NCBI GenBank assembly: GCA_910579685.1
Contig: CAJTVN010000010.1
Location: forward strand, 54,947 to 118,946
Direction of reading: 5' to 3'
DNA from: an uncultured Lachnospiraceae bacterium
Lineage (GTDB): Bacteria; Bacillota; Clostridia; Lachnospirales; Lachnospiraceae
Length of the DNA stretch: 64,000 nucleotides
This document shows positions 16,495 to 24,442 of this stretch, one piece after another. The notes under the pieces are model-generated. The model saw nothing but the letters and a program-made list of their open reading frames with translations, searched no databases and was not told the origin of the DNA. The translations under genes and the position numbers were made by a program. How positions within the stretch are numbered: position 1 is the first letter of the stretch; each line of letters opens with the position of its first letter.

Positions 16495-17958
16495 CTATCT
16501 GAAATTGTCTTCCAGTGCCTTTCTCATTCCCTTATCCGCAATCTCGTCCAGATAGGAGGCGACCGCATCCACGAGCCCGTTGATCTGTGTAAGATCCTGA
16601 CCGAAAAACTCTGTGTTTTCCAAAAAGCTCTGTGCAAATTCCGCGGAAGGCTTTTCGCTGTTTTGGGCAAAGAATTCAAGCACCGCCCGGTCGTCCATGA
16701 TCTGGTATTCCTGTCCGTCCCTGTGGCCCACAAGCGCCTTGTCCCGTATCTCGGTTCCCTTATAGAAAGCCATCAGTGCCGCAAGGGAAAAAGTCAGATG
16801 TGCGGGAAGCTCCCCTTTGGCATCAACATATCCGAGGAAGCTTGGCATACATCTTGCCCTCCACTTGGAAACGGAATTTAAGGAAATGGACAGCAGCGCA
16901 TGCTTCACGTAAGGGTTGTTAAACCGGGTGATGACGGCCTGCGCAAAGTCCTCGAGATCTTTCCTGGGAAGCGTCAGTGTGGGAATCACCTCGTCGAAGA
17001 TCGTCTCCTTCATAAACTTAAAAACAATCTCGTCCTTCATGGATTCCAGCACAATATCGTTGCCTGCCAGGAAGGAGGCCAGCACAAAGGAGGTATGGGC
17101 CCCGTTTAAAATCCGCACCTTTCTCTGCTTGTAGGGCTTCTGATTATCCGTATAGATAACCGGCAGTCCCGCCTTGTGAAGAGGGAATTCGACGCTGATA
17201 TCCTTCGGGCATTCGATGACCCATAGGGCAAAAGGCTCGCCCGTCACGATCAGCTCATCCCGATATCCCCACTCCTCCCAGAGCTTCTCGTCCTCTCCTC
17301 TGGGATATCCCGTGATAATCCGGTCAACCAGAGTGGAACAGAAAATACACGCCTCATTCAGCCATGTCTTAAACGCCTCCTCCAGCTTCCAGTTATCCGC
17401 CTGTTTCAGGACGCACTCCTTCAGATGAATGCCGTTGTCGTCAATCAGCTCCACGGGAAGCATCACCAGTCCCTTATCCGTCGCCCCGTTAAAATGACGA
17501 TATCTCTCATACAAAAACTTGGCGAGCTTTCCTGGAAAGCTTGCCGGCGGGCACATATCGAGCCTGTCGTTTTCATCATATACAATCCCGGCTTCCGTTG
17601 TATTGGAAACAATGTATCTCAAAGAATCCAGCTTTGCAAAAGCGCTGTATTTCTCATACTCCTCATGGGCCGCAACCACATCCGTAACGCTGGTGACAAT
17701 GCGGTTCTGTATCGTCGCTTCTCCGTCCACGATACCGCGCAGGGAAACCGTGTACTGTGACTCCTGCGCACGGAAACGCTCCAGGCTGCCGAACTCAATC
17801 GGCTTTACCAGCACGATATCGCCGTCAAATTCCCCCTTTTCATTTGCGATATCAATCATGTAATCCACAAATCCCCGCAGGAAGTTGCCCTCCCCAAACT
17901 GAAGGACCTTAACCGGTCTTTCCTTTTTCCCTGTCTTTGCTTTTGATAACAATTCCAT
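16495..17958 (-). CDS. uxaB: Tagaturonate reductase
   Basis: NADH-dependent reduction of D-tagaturonate to D-altronate. It belongs to the mannitol dehydrogenase superfamily: seen are the Rossmann start KVLQFGEGNFLRGF, YIVSNTTEAGI, LPVELIDDNG and the catalytic region RKVRILNGAHTSFV with the conserved lysine and asparagine-histidine pair. Length 487 is normal. First gene of the uxaB-uxaA-GH105-GH28-TIM operon; promoter at 18028-18056 with a LacI-type palindrome at 18007-18022 at the predicted start of transcription, so it is probably repressed by the divergent LacI-type regulator. Confidence 0.96.
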   Translation of the reverse strand: MELLSKAKTGKKERPVKVLQFGEGNFLRGFVDYMIDIANEKGEFDGDIVLVKPIEFGSLERFRAQESQYTVSLRGIVDGEATIQNRIVTSVTDVVAAHEEYEKYSAFAKLDSLRYIVSNTTEAGIVYDENDRLDMCPPASFPGKLAKFLYERYRHFNGATDKGLVMLPVELIDDNGIHLKECVLKQADNWKLEEAFKTWLNEACIFCSTLVDRIITGYPRGEDEKLWEEWGYRDELIVTGEPFALWVIECPKDISVEFPLHKAGLPVIYTDNQKPYKQRKVRILNGAHTSFVLASFLAGNDIVLESMKDEIVFKFMKETIFDEVIPTLTLPRKDLEDFAQAVITRFNNPYVKHALLSISLNSVSKWRARCMPSFLGYVDAKGELPAHLTFSLAALMAFYKGTEIRDKALVGHRDGQEYQIMDDRAVLEFFAQNSEKPSAEFAQSFLENTEFFGQDLTQINGLVDAVASYLDEIADKGMRKALEDNFR

Positions 17959-18006
17959 CTCTTCTCTCCTTATTCGTTGACAAATTAACAGAAACCCTTC
18001 TCATTT

Positions 18007-18022
18007 ATGTAAGTGCTTACAT
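18007..18022. promoter_or_regulatory. LacI-type operator at uxaB
   Basis: ATGTAAGTGCTTACAT, a 7+2+7 perfect palindrome, located just downstream of the uxaB -10 box. One of several related sites in the pectin locus. Confidence 0.78.
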
Positions 18023-18027
18023 TCTAA

Positions 18028-18056
18028 ATTTTACAACCCTTTTTCACATAAGTCAA
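18028..18056 (-). promoter_or_regulatory. uxaB promoter (TTGACT-17-TAAAAT)
   Basis: TTGACT at 18051-18056 and TAAAAT at 18028-18033 on the minus strand, spacer 17. Confidence 0.75.
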
Positions 18057-18120
18057 CCACTTTCCCTTCTGATTTCCACCGTTTTCCCGTAAATATGCCA
18101 TATATTTTTTCTGTCTCTTC

Positions 18121-18149
18121 TTGTATTTTTCCTATATTTATTGTATAAT
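18121..18149 (+). promoter_or_regulatory. lacI-type regulator promoter (TTGTAT-17-TATAAT)
   Basis: TTGTAT at 18121-18126, TATAAT at 18144-18149, spacer 17, reading to the right into the regulator gene. Confidence 0.8.
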
Positions 18150-18162
18150 CAGAATAGTTTTT

Positions 18163-18178
18163 ATGTAAACATTTACAT
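18163..18178. promoter_or_regulatory. LacI-type operator in the regulator's own leader
   Basis: ATGTAAACATTTACAT, seven-base arms around CA, 13 bases after the -10 box. Same frame as the uxaB operator but with AAA/TTT arms, consistent with autoregulation. Confidence 0.72.
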
Positions 18179-18203
18179 GTTTTTCAAAAAGGAGACCGAT
18201 TAC

Positions 18204-19211
18204 TTGACCATCTACGACATTTCAAAGCAGGCCGGCGTTTCCATTGCCACCGTTTCCCGGGTCTTAAACGGCAGCGCAAACGTAAAACCAAAAACAAGAA
18301 AAAAGGTATTGGAGGTAATGGAACAGTGCGGCTATACGCCCAACGCTTTCGCAAGGGGACTGGGACTGGATTCCATGAACACCATAGGGATTCTCTGTGC
18401 GGATTCCTCTGATCTTTATCTGGCAAAAGCCGTATATTTTATAGAGAAGAACCTGCGGGCCGGAGGATATCATTCCATCCTCTGCTGTACCGGCTACGAA
18501 CTGGAGAGCAAAAAGTCTTCTCTGTCCCTCCTGCTGAACCAGCGGGTGGACAGCGTTATCATGGTGGGATCCACCTTTATCGAGGAGGAGTCCGGCGACA
18601 ATCAGTACATCCGCAACGCAGCCCTGCAGACACCCATCATGCTGCTCAATGCCGATCTTGACTGTTCCAACGTGTACTGTACCATGTGTGATGATTTTAA
18701 GGCCACACAGGAGGCCGCCTCTTTTCTCTTCGGGCAGGGAATCACGGATATCCTCTATCTGTACAATTCCACCTCCTACAGCGGTCGGAAAAAGCTCTCC
18801 GGTTATCAGTCCGCATACCTGATGAAGGATATTCCTTTAAATAAACAATACCAGCAGTTTTTTCCCGGTTCCCGCGAGGATATTGACGGCGTCTGCCAGT
18901 TTCTGAATGCGCTTCACCAAAAGGGCCTGGATTTTCACGCCGTTATCTCTTCCGAGGATATGCTTGCCGCAGGAGCTGTCAAATACGCCAGGATGAATAA
19001 TCTTTCCATCCCGGAGGACCTCTCCATCATAGGCTACAATAACTCGCTCCTTAGTACCTGCTGCGAGCCGGAGCTCTCATCCATCGACAATCACCTGGAA
19101 ACTCTCTGCTCCCAGCTGGTAAAAACCTGTATCGGTATTTTGAACGGCGAGGAAATGCCTCAGAAAACCATTTTTTCCGGCGAACTTGTTAAACGTTCCA
19201 GTACAAAATAA
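18204..19211 (+). CDS. LacI-family transcriptional regulator of pectin/galacturonate genes
   Basis: DNA-binding repressor. Seen: helix-turn-helix TIYDISKQAGVSIATVSR at the very N-terminus, the hinge SVNTIGIL-type junction (SMNTIGILCAD) and a periplasmic-binding-like ligand domain ending at residue 335 with DNHLETLCSQLVK. I choose the TTG at 18204 because AAAAAGGAG lies nine bases before it and the protein then begins exactly at the HTH; the upstream ATG codons add residues that overlap the operator. Divergent to uxaB and followed by uxaC, so a galacturonate-pathway ligand is likely (inference). Its leader holds its own operator. Confidence 0.9.
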   Translation: MTIYDISKQAGVSIATVSRVLNGSANVKPKTRKKVLEVMEQCGYTPNAFARGLGLDSMNTIGILCADSSDLYLAKAVYFIEKNLRAGGYHSILCCTGYELESKKSSLSLLLNQRVDSVIMVGSTFIEEESGDNQYIRNAALQTPIMLLNADLDCSNVYCTMCDDFKATQEAASFLFGQGITDILYLYNSTSYSGRKKLSGYQSAYLMKDIPLNKQYQQFFPGSREDIDGVCQFLNALHQKGLDFHAVISSEDMLAAGAVKYARMNNLSIPEDLSIIGYNNSLLSTCCEPELSSIDNHLETLCSQLVKTCIGILNGEEMPQKTIFSGELVKRSSTK

Positions 19212-19260
19212 TTCCATCCGTGCAGGTGGCATTTGCGCGCTGACAGCAGCACGGATGGAA
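19212..19260. other. 12-bp inverted repeat between lacI and uxaC
   Basis: TTCCATCCGTGC pairs perfectly with GCACGGATGGAA over a 25-base loop, starting with the base after the regulator stop codon and ending 33 bases before the uxaC start. No T-run follows on the plus strand. It may terminate partially, stabilise the uxaC message or hold a second promoter region. Confidence 0.5.
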
Positions 19261-19293
19261 ATCATTCAAAAAATTATACAAGGAGGATTTTTT

Positions 19294-20709
19294 ATGAAAC
19301 CATTTATGGATAAGGATTTCCTGTTATCCACCCCCACCGCACAGGCTCTGTTCCACGAGTATGCCGAGAAGTCGCCGGTTCTGGATTACCACTGCCACAT
19401 CAATCCCCAGGAGATTGCCCAGGACCGCAAATTCGACAATATCACTCAGGTATGGCTGGGCGGCGACCATTACAAATGGCGCTTTATGCGCTCCTGCGGC
19501 GTGGAAGAACGCTTTATCACGGGAGACGCTTCCGACAAGGAAAAATTCTTTAAGTGGGCGGAGGTTCTTGGAAAAGCCATTGGCAACCCGCTCTACCACT
19601 GGAGCCATCTGGAGCTGCAAAGATACTTCGGCTACACGAAAGCTCTCAGCAAAAAGACGGCCGAGGAGGTTTGGAATCTGTGCAATGAAAAACTGACCGG
19701 GGATTCCATGAGTGTCCGCAATCTGATCCGCCGCTCGGGCGTGACCCTGATCTGCACCACGGACGATCCCGCAGATTCCCTGGAGTGGCATGAAAAGATC
19801 GCCGCAGATGAGAGCTTCGAGGTTCAGGTTCTTCCCGCATGGCGTCCCGACAAGGCCATGAATATTGAGAAAACGGACTATACGGATTATCTCGCCACCC
19901 TCTCTGATGTAAGCGGCATCCAAGTGGATTCCTTTGCCGCCTTAAAGGATGCGCTCAAAAACCGTATGGATTACTTCTCTGCCAGAGGGTGCCGGGTGTC
20001 CGATCACGCCCTTGAATATGTGATGTACCGCCCCGCTTCGGATGAAGCGGTTGAAGCGATCTTTCGCAAGCGCCTGGATGGAGCAGAGGTCACCCGGGAA
20101 GAGGAGCTGACCTTCAAGACCACTTTCATGCTTTTTGTCGGCAGGGAATACAGCAGACGGGGCTGGATCATGCAGCTTCACTATGGTTGCAAGAGGGATA
20201 ACAACAAGCTGATATTTGAGAAGCTGGGACCGGATACGGGCTATGACTGTATCAACAACTATGCCCCCTCCGCACAGATGGCCGACTTCCTCAACGCCCT
20301 GACCTGTACCGGCGAACTGCCAAAGACCGTTATCTACAGCTTAAATCCCAATGACAATCAGTCCATCGGAACGATTCTGGGCTGTTTCCAGGATTCCACG
20401 GCCGTTGCCAAAATCCAGCAGGGAAGCGCCTGGTGGTTTAACGACCACAAGATCGGCATGAGAGACCAGATGCTCTCCCTTGCCAGCCTTGGAAATCTCT
20501 CCGGTTTCATTGGAATGCTCACGGATTCCAGAAGCTTCCTCTCCTACACCAGACATGAGTATTTCCGCCGCATCCTGTGCGAGCTGATTGGCGAGCTGGT
20601 GGAGAACGGGGAATTTCCGGCGGATATGGATACCCTCTCCGAAATCGTGAAGGATATCTCCTACAACAATGCGGTGAGGTATTTCGGGTTTGATCTGAAG
20701 GAAGTTTAG
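19294..20709 (+). CDS. uxaC: Glucuronate/galacturonate isomerase
   Basis: First enzyme of the pathway: isomerises D-galacturonate to tagaturonate (and glucuronate to fructuronate). Seen: amidohydrolase-fold start KPFMDKDFLLST, metal-binding VLDYHCHINPQEIA, CTTDDPADSLEWH, MQLHYGC and YSLNPNDN, all characteristic of the family; 471 residues is usual. The open frame extends further upstream, but ATG at 19294 has AAGGAGG at optimal distance. It follows the regulator gene on the same strand and is closed by a strong terminator at 20762-20805. Confidence 0.96.
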   Translation: MKPFMDKDFLLSTPTAQALFHEYAEKSPVLDYHCHINPQEIAQDRKFDNITQVWLGGDHYKWRFMRSCGVEERFITGDASDKEKFFKWAEVLGKAIGNPLYHWSHLELQRYFGYTKALSKKTAEEVWNLCNEKLTGDSMSVRNLIRRSGVTLICTTDDPADSLEWHEKIAADESFEVQVLPAWRPDKAMNIEKTDYTDYLATLSDVSGIQVDSFAALKDALKNRMDYFSARGCRVSDHALEYVMYRPASDEAVEAIFRKRLDGAEVTREEELTFKTTFMLFVGREYSRRGWIMQLHYGCKRDNNKLIFEKLGPDTGYDCINNYAPSAQMADFLNALTCTGELPKTVIYSLNPNDNQSIGTILGCFQDSTAVAKIQQGSAWWFNDHKIGMRDQMLSLASLGNLSGFIGMLTDSRSFLSYTRHEYFRRILCELIGELVENGEFPADMDTLSEIVKDISYNNAVRYFGFDLKEV

Positions 20710-20761
20710 AAATATCGCTGACAGATTGAGAGAAACAACGGGAAACGGACCGTCGCAGACC

Positions 20762-20805
20762 AGGGAGGATGCGCTTTCGGCAAAGCGCATCCTCCCTGAG
20801 TTTTT
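20762..20805 (+). terminator. Strong rho-independent terminator after uxaC
   Basis: A perfect 16-bp stem, starting AGGGAGGATGCG, with loop CGGC (20762-20797), followed by GAG and TTTTT. Confidence 0.93.
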
Positions 20806-20839
20806 GAGATGTTTTGCAGTGTTTGGGGAACCGGAAGCC

Positions 20840-21073
20840 TTATTCATCCAAATCCCCCTCCCCGAACAGCCCGGTCACTTCCTCCTCGGTCATATAGACA
20901 GCACCGGTAATTTCATCGTCCTCATTGCGGATGATCTTTACATTTACGGTACCTGCAGGGTTAACGTCCAGCGTATAAAAAGATTGATTGGCACGAATAT
21001 CCAGAAAAATATGGATCAGCTGCCCCTGGTAGTAATAATTCTTGCCGTCCGCCGTAACGCCTGCTGCCCGTCT
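20840..21073 (-). pseudogene. C-terminal remnant of an M56/BlaR1-type protein
   Basis: The minus strand has an open frame with no start codon between the MATE stop and TAA at 20840-20842. It reads ...YYYQGQLIHIFLDIRANQ, then SFYTLDVNPAGTVNVKIIR and GAVYMTEEEVTGLFGEGDLDE. I recall this ending from the extracellular tail of M56-family (BlaR1-like) sensor proteases in Clostridia; the identification is from memory and not searched. The frame is, by chance or by deletion, continuous with the MATE reading frame across its TGA stop. Only about 75 codons remain, so it should be non-functional. Confidence 0.5.
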
Positions 21074-22426
21074 TCACCCTCTCCTTCGCCTCCAATACCC
21101 CGTCTTATACACCACATAAAGTAATGCGGCAGAGATTCCGTTGCTCACCACCACGCAGTACCACACGCTCCGCACCCCCATGTGGAGCCAGGTCTCGCAG
21201 ACAAACAGCACCGCAAACCGGAACACCCACAATCTCGAGGCATCCACCAGCATCGTCACTTCCGTATGTCCGCTTCCCTGAAACAGCCCCATGGTGGAAT
21301 TATAGACCCCGTTGGTGAAGCACCAGAAGGCCATGATACTGAGGAAATCCGCCGCCATCCCGATCACCTGCTCATCCTGGGAAAAAATACGGACAATCCC
21401 GGCGGAAAGGAAAGGCCTTGACAGAATCATACCTCCCAGAAACAGAAAAACCACGCTGATTCTTCTGGAGATCCGGTATCCCTGATCCGCCCTCTCATAC
21501 TGCGCCGCACCCACATTCTGCCCTACAATGGTCGCCACTGCGGAGCCAATCCCGTTGGAGGGAAGCGTAATCAGCCCGTTTACCTTGTTACCGATTCCGT
21601 AAGCCGCCATGGCCTCGGTCCCGTATTTGAAAACATTGCGGCTCATGAGCAGGAAGCCAAACTGCATGGCGCTGCCTCCGATTGCCGTGGGAAGCCCCAC
21701 GGTCAGAATGCTCCGCAGCTTTTCCTTCTCAAATTTCAATCGCCGCAGATCCAGATACACATCCTTTCGCCTGTCGCGAAGCAGGAAAAAGGCGATCACC
21801 GCCGGGGCCGCCTTTGCCCCCACCGTGGCCAGGGCTGCGCCTGCCGCTCCCAGATGAAGCACCACCATCAGGAGCGGATCCAGCGCCATGTTGAGCGTGA
21901 TCCCAAAGAGATTGAGAAACATGGGCCGCACCGTATCCCCCTGGGCCTGGCTGATTGCCGCATACAGATTTACAAGAAACAGAAAAGGCATATCCAGGAT
22001 CACCAGCTGAAGATACGTCCTGCTGTGGCGCCAGGTTTCCCCCTCCGCTCCCAGCCAGGATACAATTGCCGGGGTGGCGACGGCCACAGCCAGTGCGCAG
22101 GCAAGGGAAAAGAGCATGGCGCAGGTAAAAATCTGATTTGCCATGCTCCTGGCGTCTGCATCCTTTTTCGCCCCTAAATACTGTGCGATCAGAACCGAAC
22201 CCGCCACGGTGATTCCCGAACCGAAATTCACCACCATGCTCTGCACCGGAGTCACCAGATTGATCGCCGCAAGCTCGGCCGTTCCCAGCTTCCCCAGCCA
22301 GTAAGTATCCGTGAGATTGTACATGGTCTGCAAAAAACTGTTGATAACAACAGGAATGGCAAGGGACAAGATCGCCCTCACCATATTCCCGCTCAAAATT
22401 AATTCTCTGTTCACTTTTTTCGTCAT
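21074..22426 (-). CDS. MATE-family efflux transporter
   Basis: Multidrug/organic cation antiporter of the MATE superfamily, 450 residues with about 12 membrane helices in two related halves. Seen: MTKKVNRELILSGNMVRAIL start, LAIPVVINSFLQTMYNLTDTYWLGKLGTA in helix 1-2, and a second half opening SILTVGLPTAIGGSAMQFGFLLMSRNVF. The ATG at 22426 is one base after the stop codon of the ankyrin-GH43 gene, so translation is probably coupled. A MATE protein at the end of a pectin operon is unexpected; a role in exporting a toxic breakdown product or plant phenolic is speculation. Confidence 0.9.
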   Translation of the reverse strand: MTKKVNRELILSGNMVRAILSLAIPVVINSFLQTMYNLTDTYWLGKLGTAELAAINLVTPVQSMVVNFGSGITVAGSVLIAQYLGAKKDADARSMANQIFTCAMLFSLACALAVAVATPAIVSWLGAEGETWRHSRTYLQLVILDMPFLFLVNLYAAISQAQGDTVRPMFLNLFGITLNMALDPLLMVVLHLGAAGAALATVGAKAAPAVIAFFLLRDRRKDVYLDLRRLKFEKEKLRSILTVGLPTAIGGSAMQFGFLLMSRNVFKYGTEAMAAYGIGNKVNGLITLPSNGIGSAVATIVGQNVGAAQYERADQGYRISRRISVVFLFLGGMILSRPFLSAGIVRIFSQDEQVIGMAADFLSIMAFWCFTNGVYNSTMGLFQGSGHTEVTMLVDASRLWVFRFAVLFVCETWLHMGVRSVWYCVVVSNGISAALLYVVYKTGYWRRRRG

Positions 22427-22427
22427 C

Positions 22428-24413
22428 TTAACACGTCCTATATTGAAAATCCAGAAATTCCGTATAGAGAGGCTCCTGTCCCGCATATCCGTAAACGCCC
22501 ACCATGGCCCCGGTAAAGCGCTTGCCCATGCGGATCCCCTCATCGCAGAGATAATACACATTGGGAAGATCCGCAAGGGTTGTCTCCCCGTCCCGGGAAT
22601 CGCCCGCCTTTCCGGAAAACGCCCGGAAGTAAAATCTGCGCTTTAAATACTTTGTATCCACACCAATCCAGAACAACCTTCCCTCCGGCTCCTTTACCTC
22701 CGCCTTCTCATGATAAATATCCTCTCTTCCGATATGCTCTCTCACCTGCAGGAAATACCCTGCGCCCTGCCGGGAAAAATAAGCGCACACCCAGGTGTTT
22801 TCATCATAGTAACAGGTAAGACCGCACTCCTGGCCCGGCAAAAGCTTTGGTACCCGCAGCAGAGCCTGCGCCCGAAATGAAAAGGCGCTCTGCCTCCTTA
22901 CCAGAATATTCCTGGCTTTCACGCTGGCGAGGGGATGCCTGCTTCCCTTTAAGATCAGATGGCCGTCCCGAAAGGAGATGGCCCCGTCCTCCGGAGGTCT
23001 CGGAGTCACGAAGTCCCCGGGCAATCCCCGGGAAAAGCAGCCGTCCCGTCCTTTCTCCGGAAAAGTCTCCCGATCGGGCCGGATCGTGCTCACAGCCGCA
23101 CAAGCGCCCTCTCCCCCGCCCGGCTCCTGCCATCTTGGAAGATCCGGCCTTACCTGCAGCGCGCTTGGCCCGTCCAGATTGTTTACGATAGGCCAGCCGT
23201 CCGCCGTCCAGGTGATGGGATCCAGGGCGGTCTCCCGTCCCAGGATGCTGTAGCTATCCCCGATCATCCTTCCGCACAGATAGACCATGTACCACTGGCC
23301 CTTCTGTGTGCATACCGGTTTTCCGTGGCCGCAGCGCTGAATCCCCGCCCTCTCGTCCATCTGACGCATGATGGGGTTATAGGGACAGGGCTCATAATTT
23401 CCCATAAGCTCCCGGCTCCTGGCCACCGTGATCCGATGCCCGGGGCCCGTGCCGCCTTCCGCAAGGAACAGATAATACCAATCGTCCTTTTTGAGAAGAT
23501 GAGGCCCCTCCGGCGCCCGCTTCTGATCCCCGTAGAACAGGAGACTTGCCTGCGAAATCTGCCTTTTGCAGTCATCGGAGAGTTCAAAGATCCTGGCTCC
23601 CCGGTTCAGCAGCATGTAATGCCTTCCGTCCTCATGGAAGATGGAGGGATCGATCCCGTCCTCCTCAATAAACACCGGCTCGCTGTAGGGCCCCTGCGGC
23701 TTATCCGAGCTTACCACAATCTGCCTGCGGTAGACCGGCCCCGCATCGCCCAGCCGGTAGGTCGCCGTGATATAGAAGGTTCCGTCATCATAGGAAATAT
23801 CCGGCGCCCAGTAGCCCCTTCCGCCCTCCAGCTCATCAAGGCGGGCCCACTTCGGGTTTGTGACGGCATGCCCGATCACCTCCCAGTGTACCAAATCCCT
23901 GGAATGGGAAATCGGAATACAGGGGAAAAAGATGAAGGAGGAATTTACCATATAATAATCCTCCCCCACCCTTACAATGCTGGGATCCGGAAACATCCCC
24001 GTGCGAATGGGATTGTGGTACATATCCTCATAAGCGGCGCCCACGACGCTCTCATAGTAGGAGAGAAGCTCCTCATGTCCCTTTTCGTAGGCGATCTGAT
24101 AAGGGGTGATGAGATTTTTGTCCCCGTCCGTGATGCGCATCCCCACCTTTTCCACCAGATAGCGGTTCAGTTCCACATTTCCGGATTCTGCGGCATAATG
24201 CAGAATCGTCCGGTGTTCATCATCCACCGTGTTCATACTGGCTCTGGAATACTCCACAATGTATTTTACAATCTCAAATTCCCCCGTTCCGGCCGCATAA
24301 AGGCACAGGGGAACGCCCTGAGACGTTTTTTCGTCAATACAGGGGGGATCCTCAGTCAAAATTCTCGTTACTTCCTCTAAATCCTTTCTTTCAATGGCTT
24401 CCTGCAGACTCAT
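22428..24413 (-). CDS. Ankyrin-repeat / GH43 fusion glycosidase
   Basis: Intracellular glycoside hydrolase, probably removing arabinose or xylose. Seen: residues about 1-125 form three ankyrin-like repeats (SLQEAIERKDLEEVTRIL, GVPLCLYAAGTGEFEIVKYI, RTILHYAAESGNVELNRYL); from about 130 a GH43 five-bladed propeller with the catalytic triad in FPDPSIVRVGEDYY, GIDPSIFHEDG and APEGPHLLKKDDWYY; residues about 455-661 look like the concanavalin-like C-terminal module of beta-xylosidase-type GH43 enzymes. The start at 24413 follows GGGAGG by seven bases; a GTG eleven codons upstream is rejected. No signal peptide. It lies between another GH43 gene (29 bases) and MATE (1 base). Confidence 0.9.
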   Translation of the reverse strand: MSLQEAIERKDLEEVTRILTEDPPCIDEKTSQGVPLCLYAAGTGEFEIVKYIVEYSRASMNTVDDEHRTILHYAAESGNVELNRYLVEKVGMRITDGDKNLITPYQIAYEKGHEELLSYYESVVGAAYEDMYHNPIRTGMFPDPSIVRVGEDYYMVNSSFIFFPCIPISHSRDLVHWEVIGHAVTNPKWARLDELEGGRGYWAPDISYDDGTFYITATYRLGDAGPVYRRQIVVSSDKPQGPYSEPVFIEEDGIDPSIFHEDGRHYMLLNRGARIFELSDDCKRQISQASLLFYGDQKRAPEGPHLLKKDDWYYLFLAEGGTGPGHRITVARSRELMGNYEPCPYNPIMRQMDERAGIQRCGHGKPVCTQKGQWYMVYLCGRMIGDSYSILGRETALDPITWTADGWPIVNNLDGPSALQVRPDLPRWQEPGGGEGACAAVSTIRPDRETFPEKGRDGCFSRGLPGDFVTPRPPEDGAISFRDGHLILKGSRHPLASVKARNILVRRQSAFSFRAQALLRVPKLLPGQECGLTCYYDENTWVCAYFSRQGAGYFLQVREHIGREDIYHEKAEVKEPEGRLFWIGVDTKYLKRRFYFRAFSGKAGDSRDGETTLADLPNVYYLCDEGIRMGKRFTGAMVGVYGYAGQEPLYTEFLDFQYRTC

Positions 24414-24442
24414 GCATAAGCCTCCCTTCTTCCACTTTCGCT

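Noticed and set aside
22959..24380. 473-codon open frame on the plus strand
   Set aside because: It lies entirely antisense to the ankyrin-GH43 gene, has no ribosome site or family features, and results from the GC bias of the real gene's third positions.
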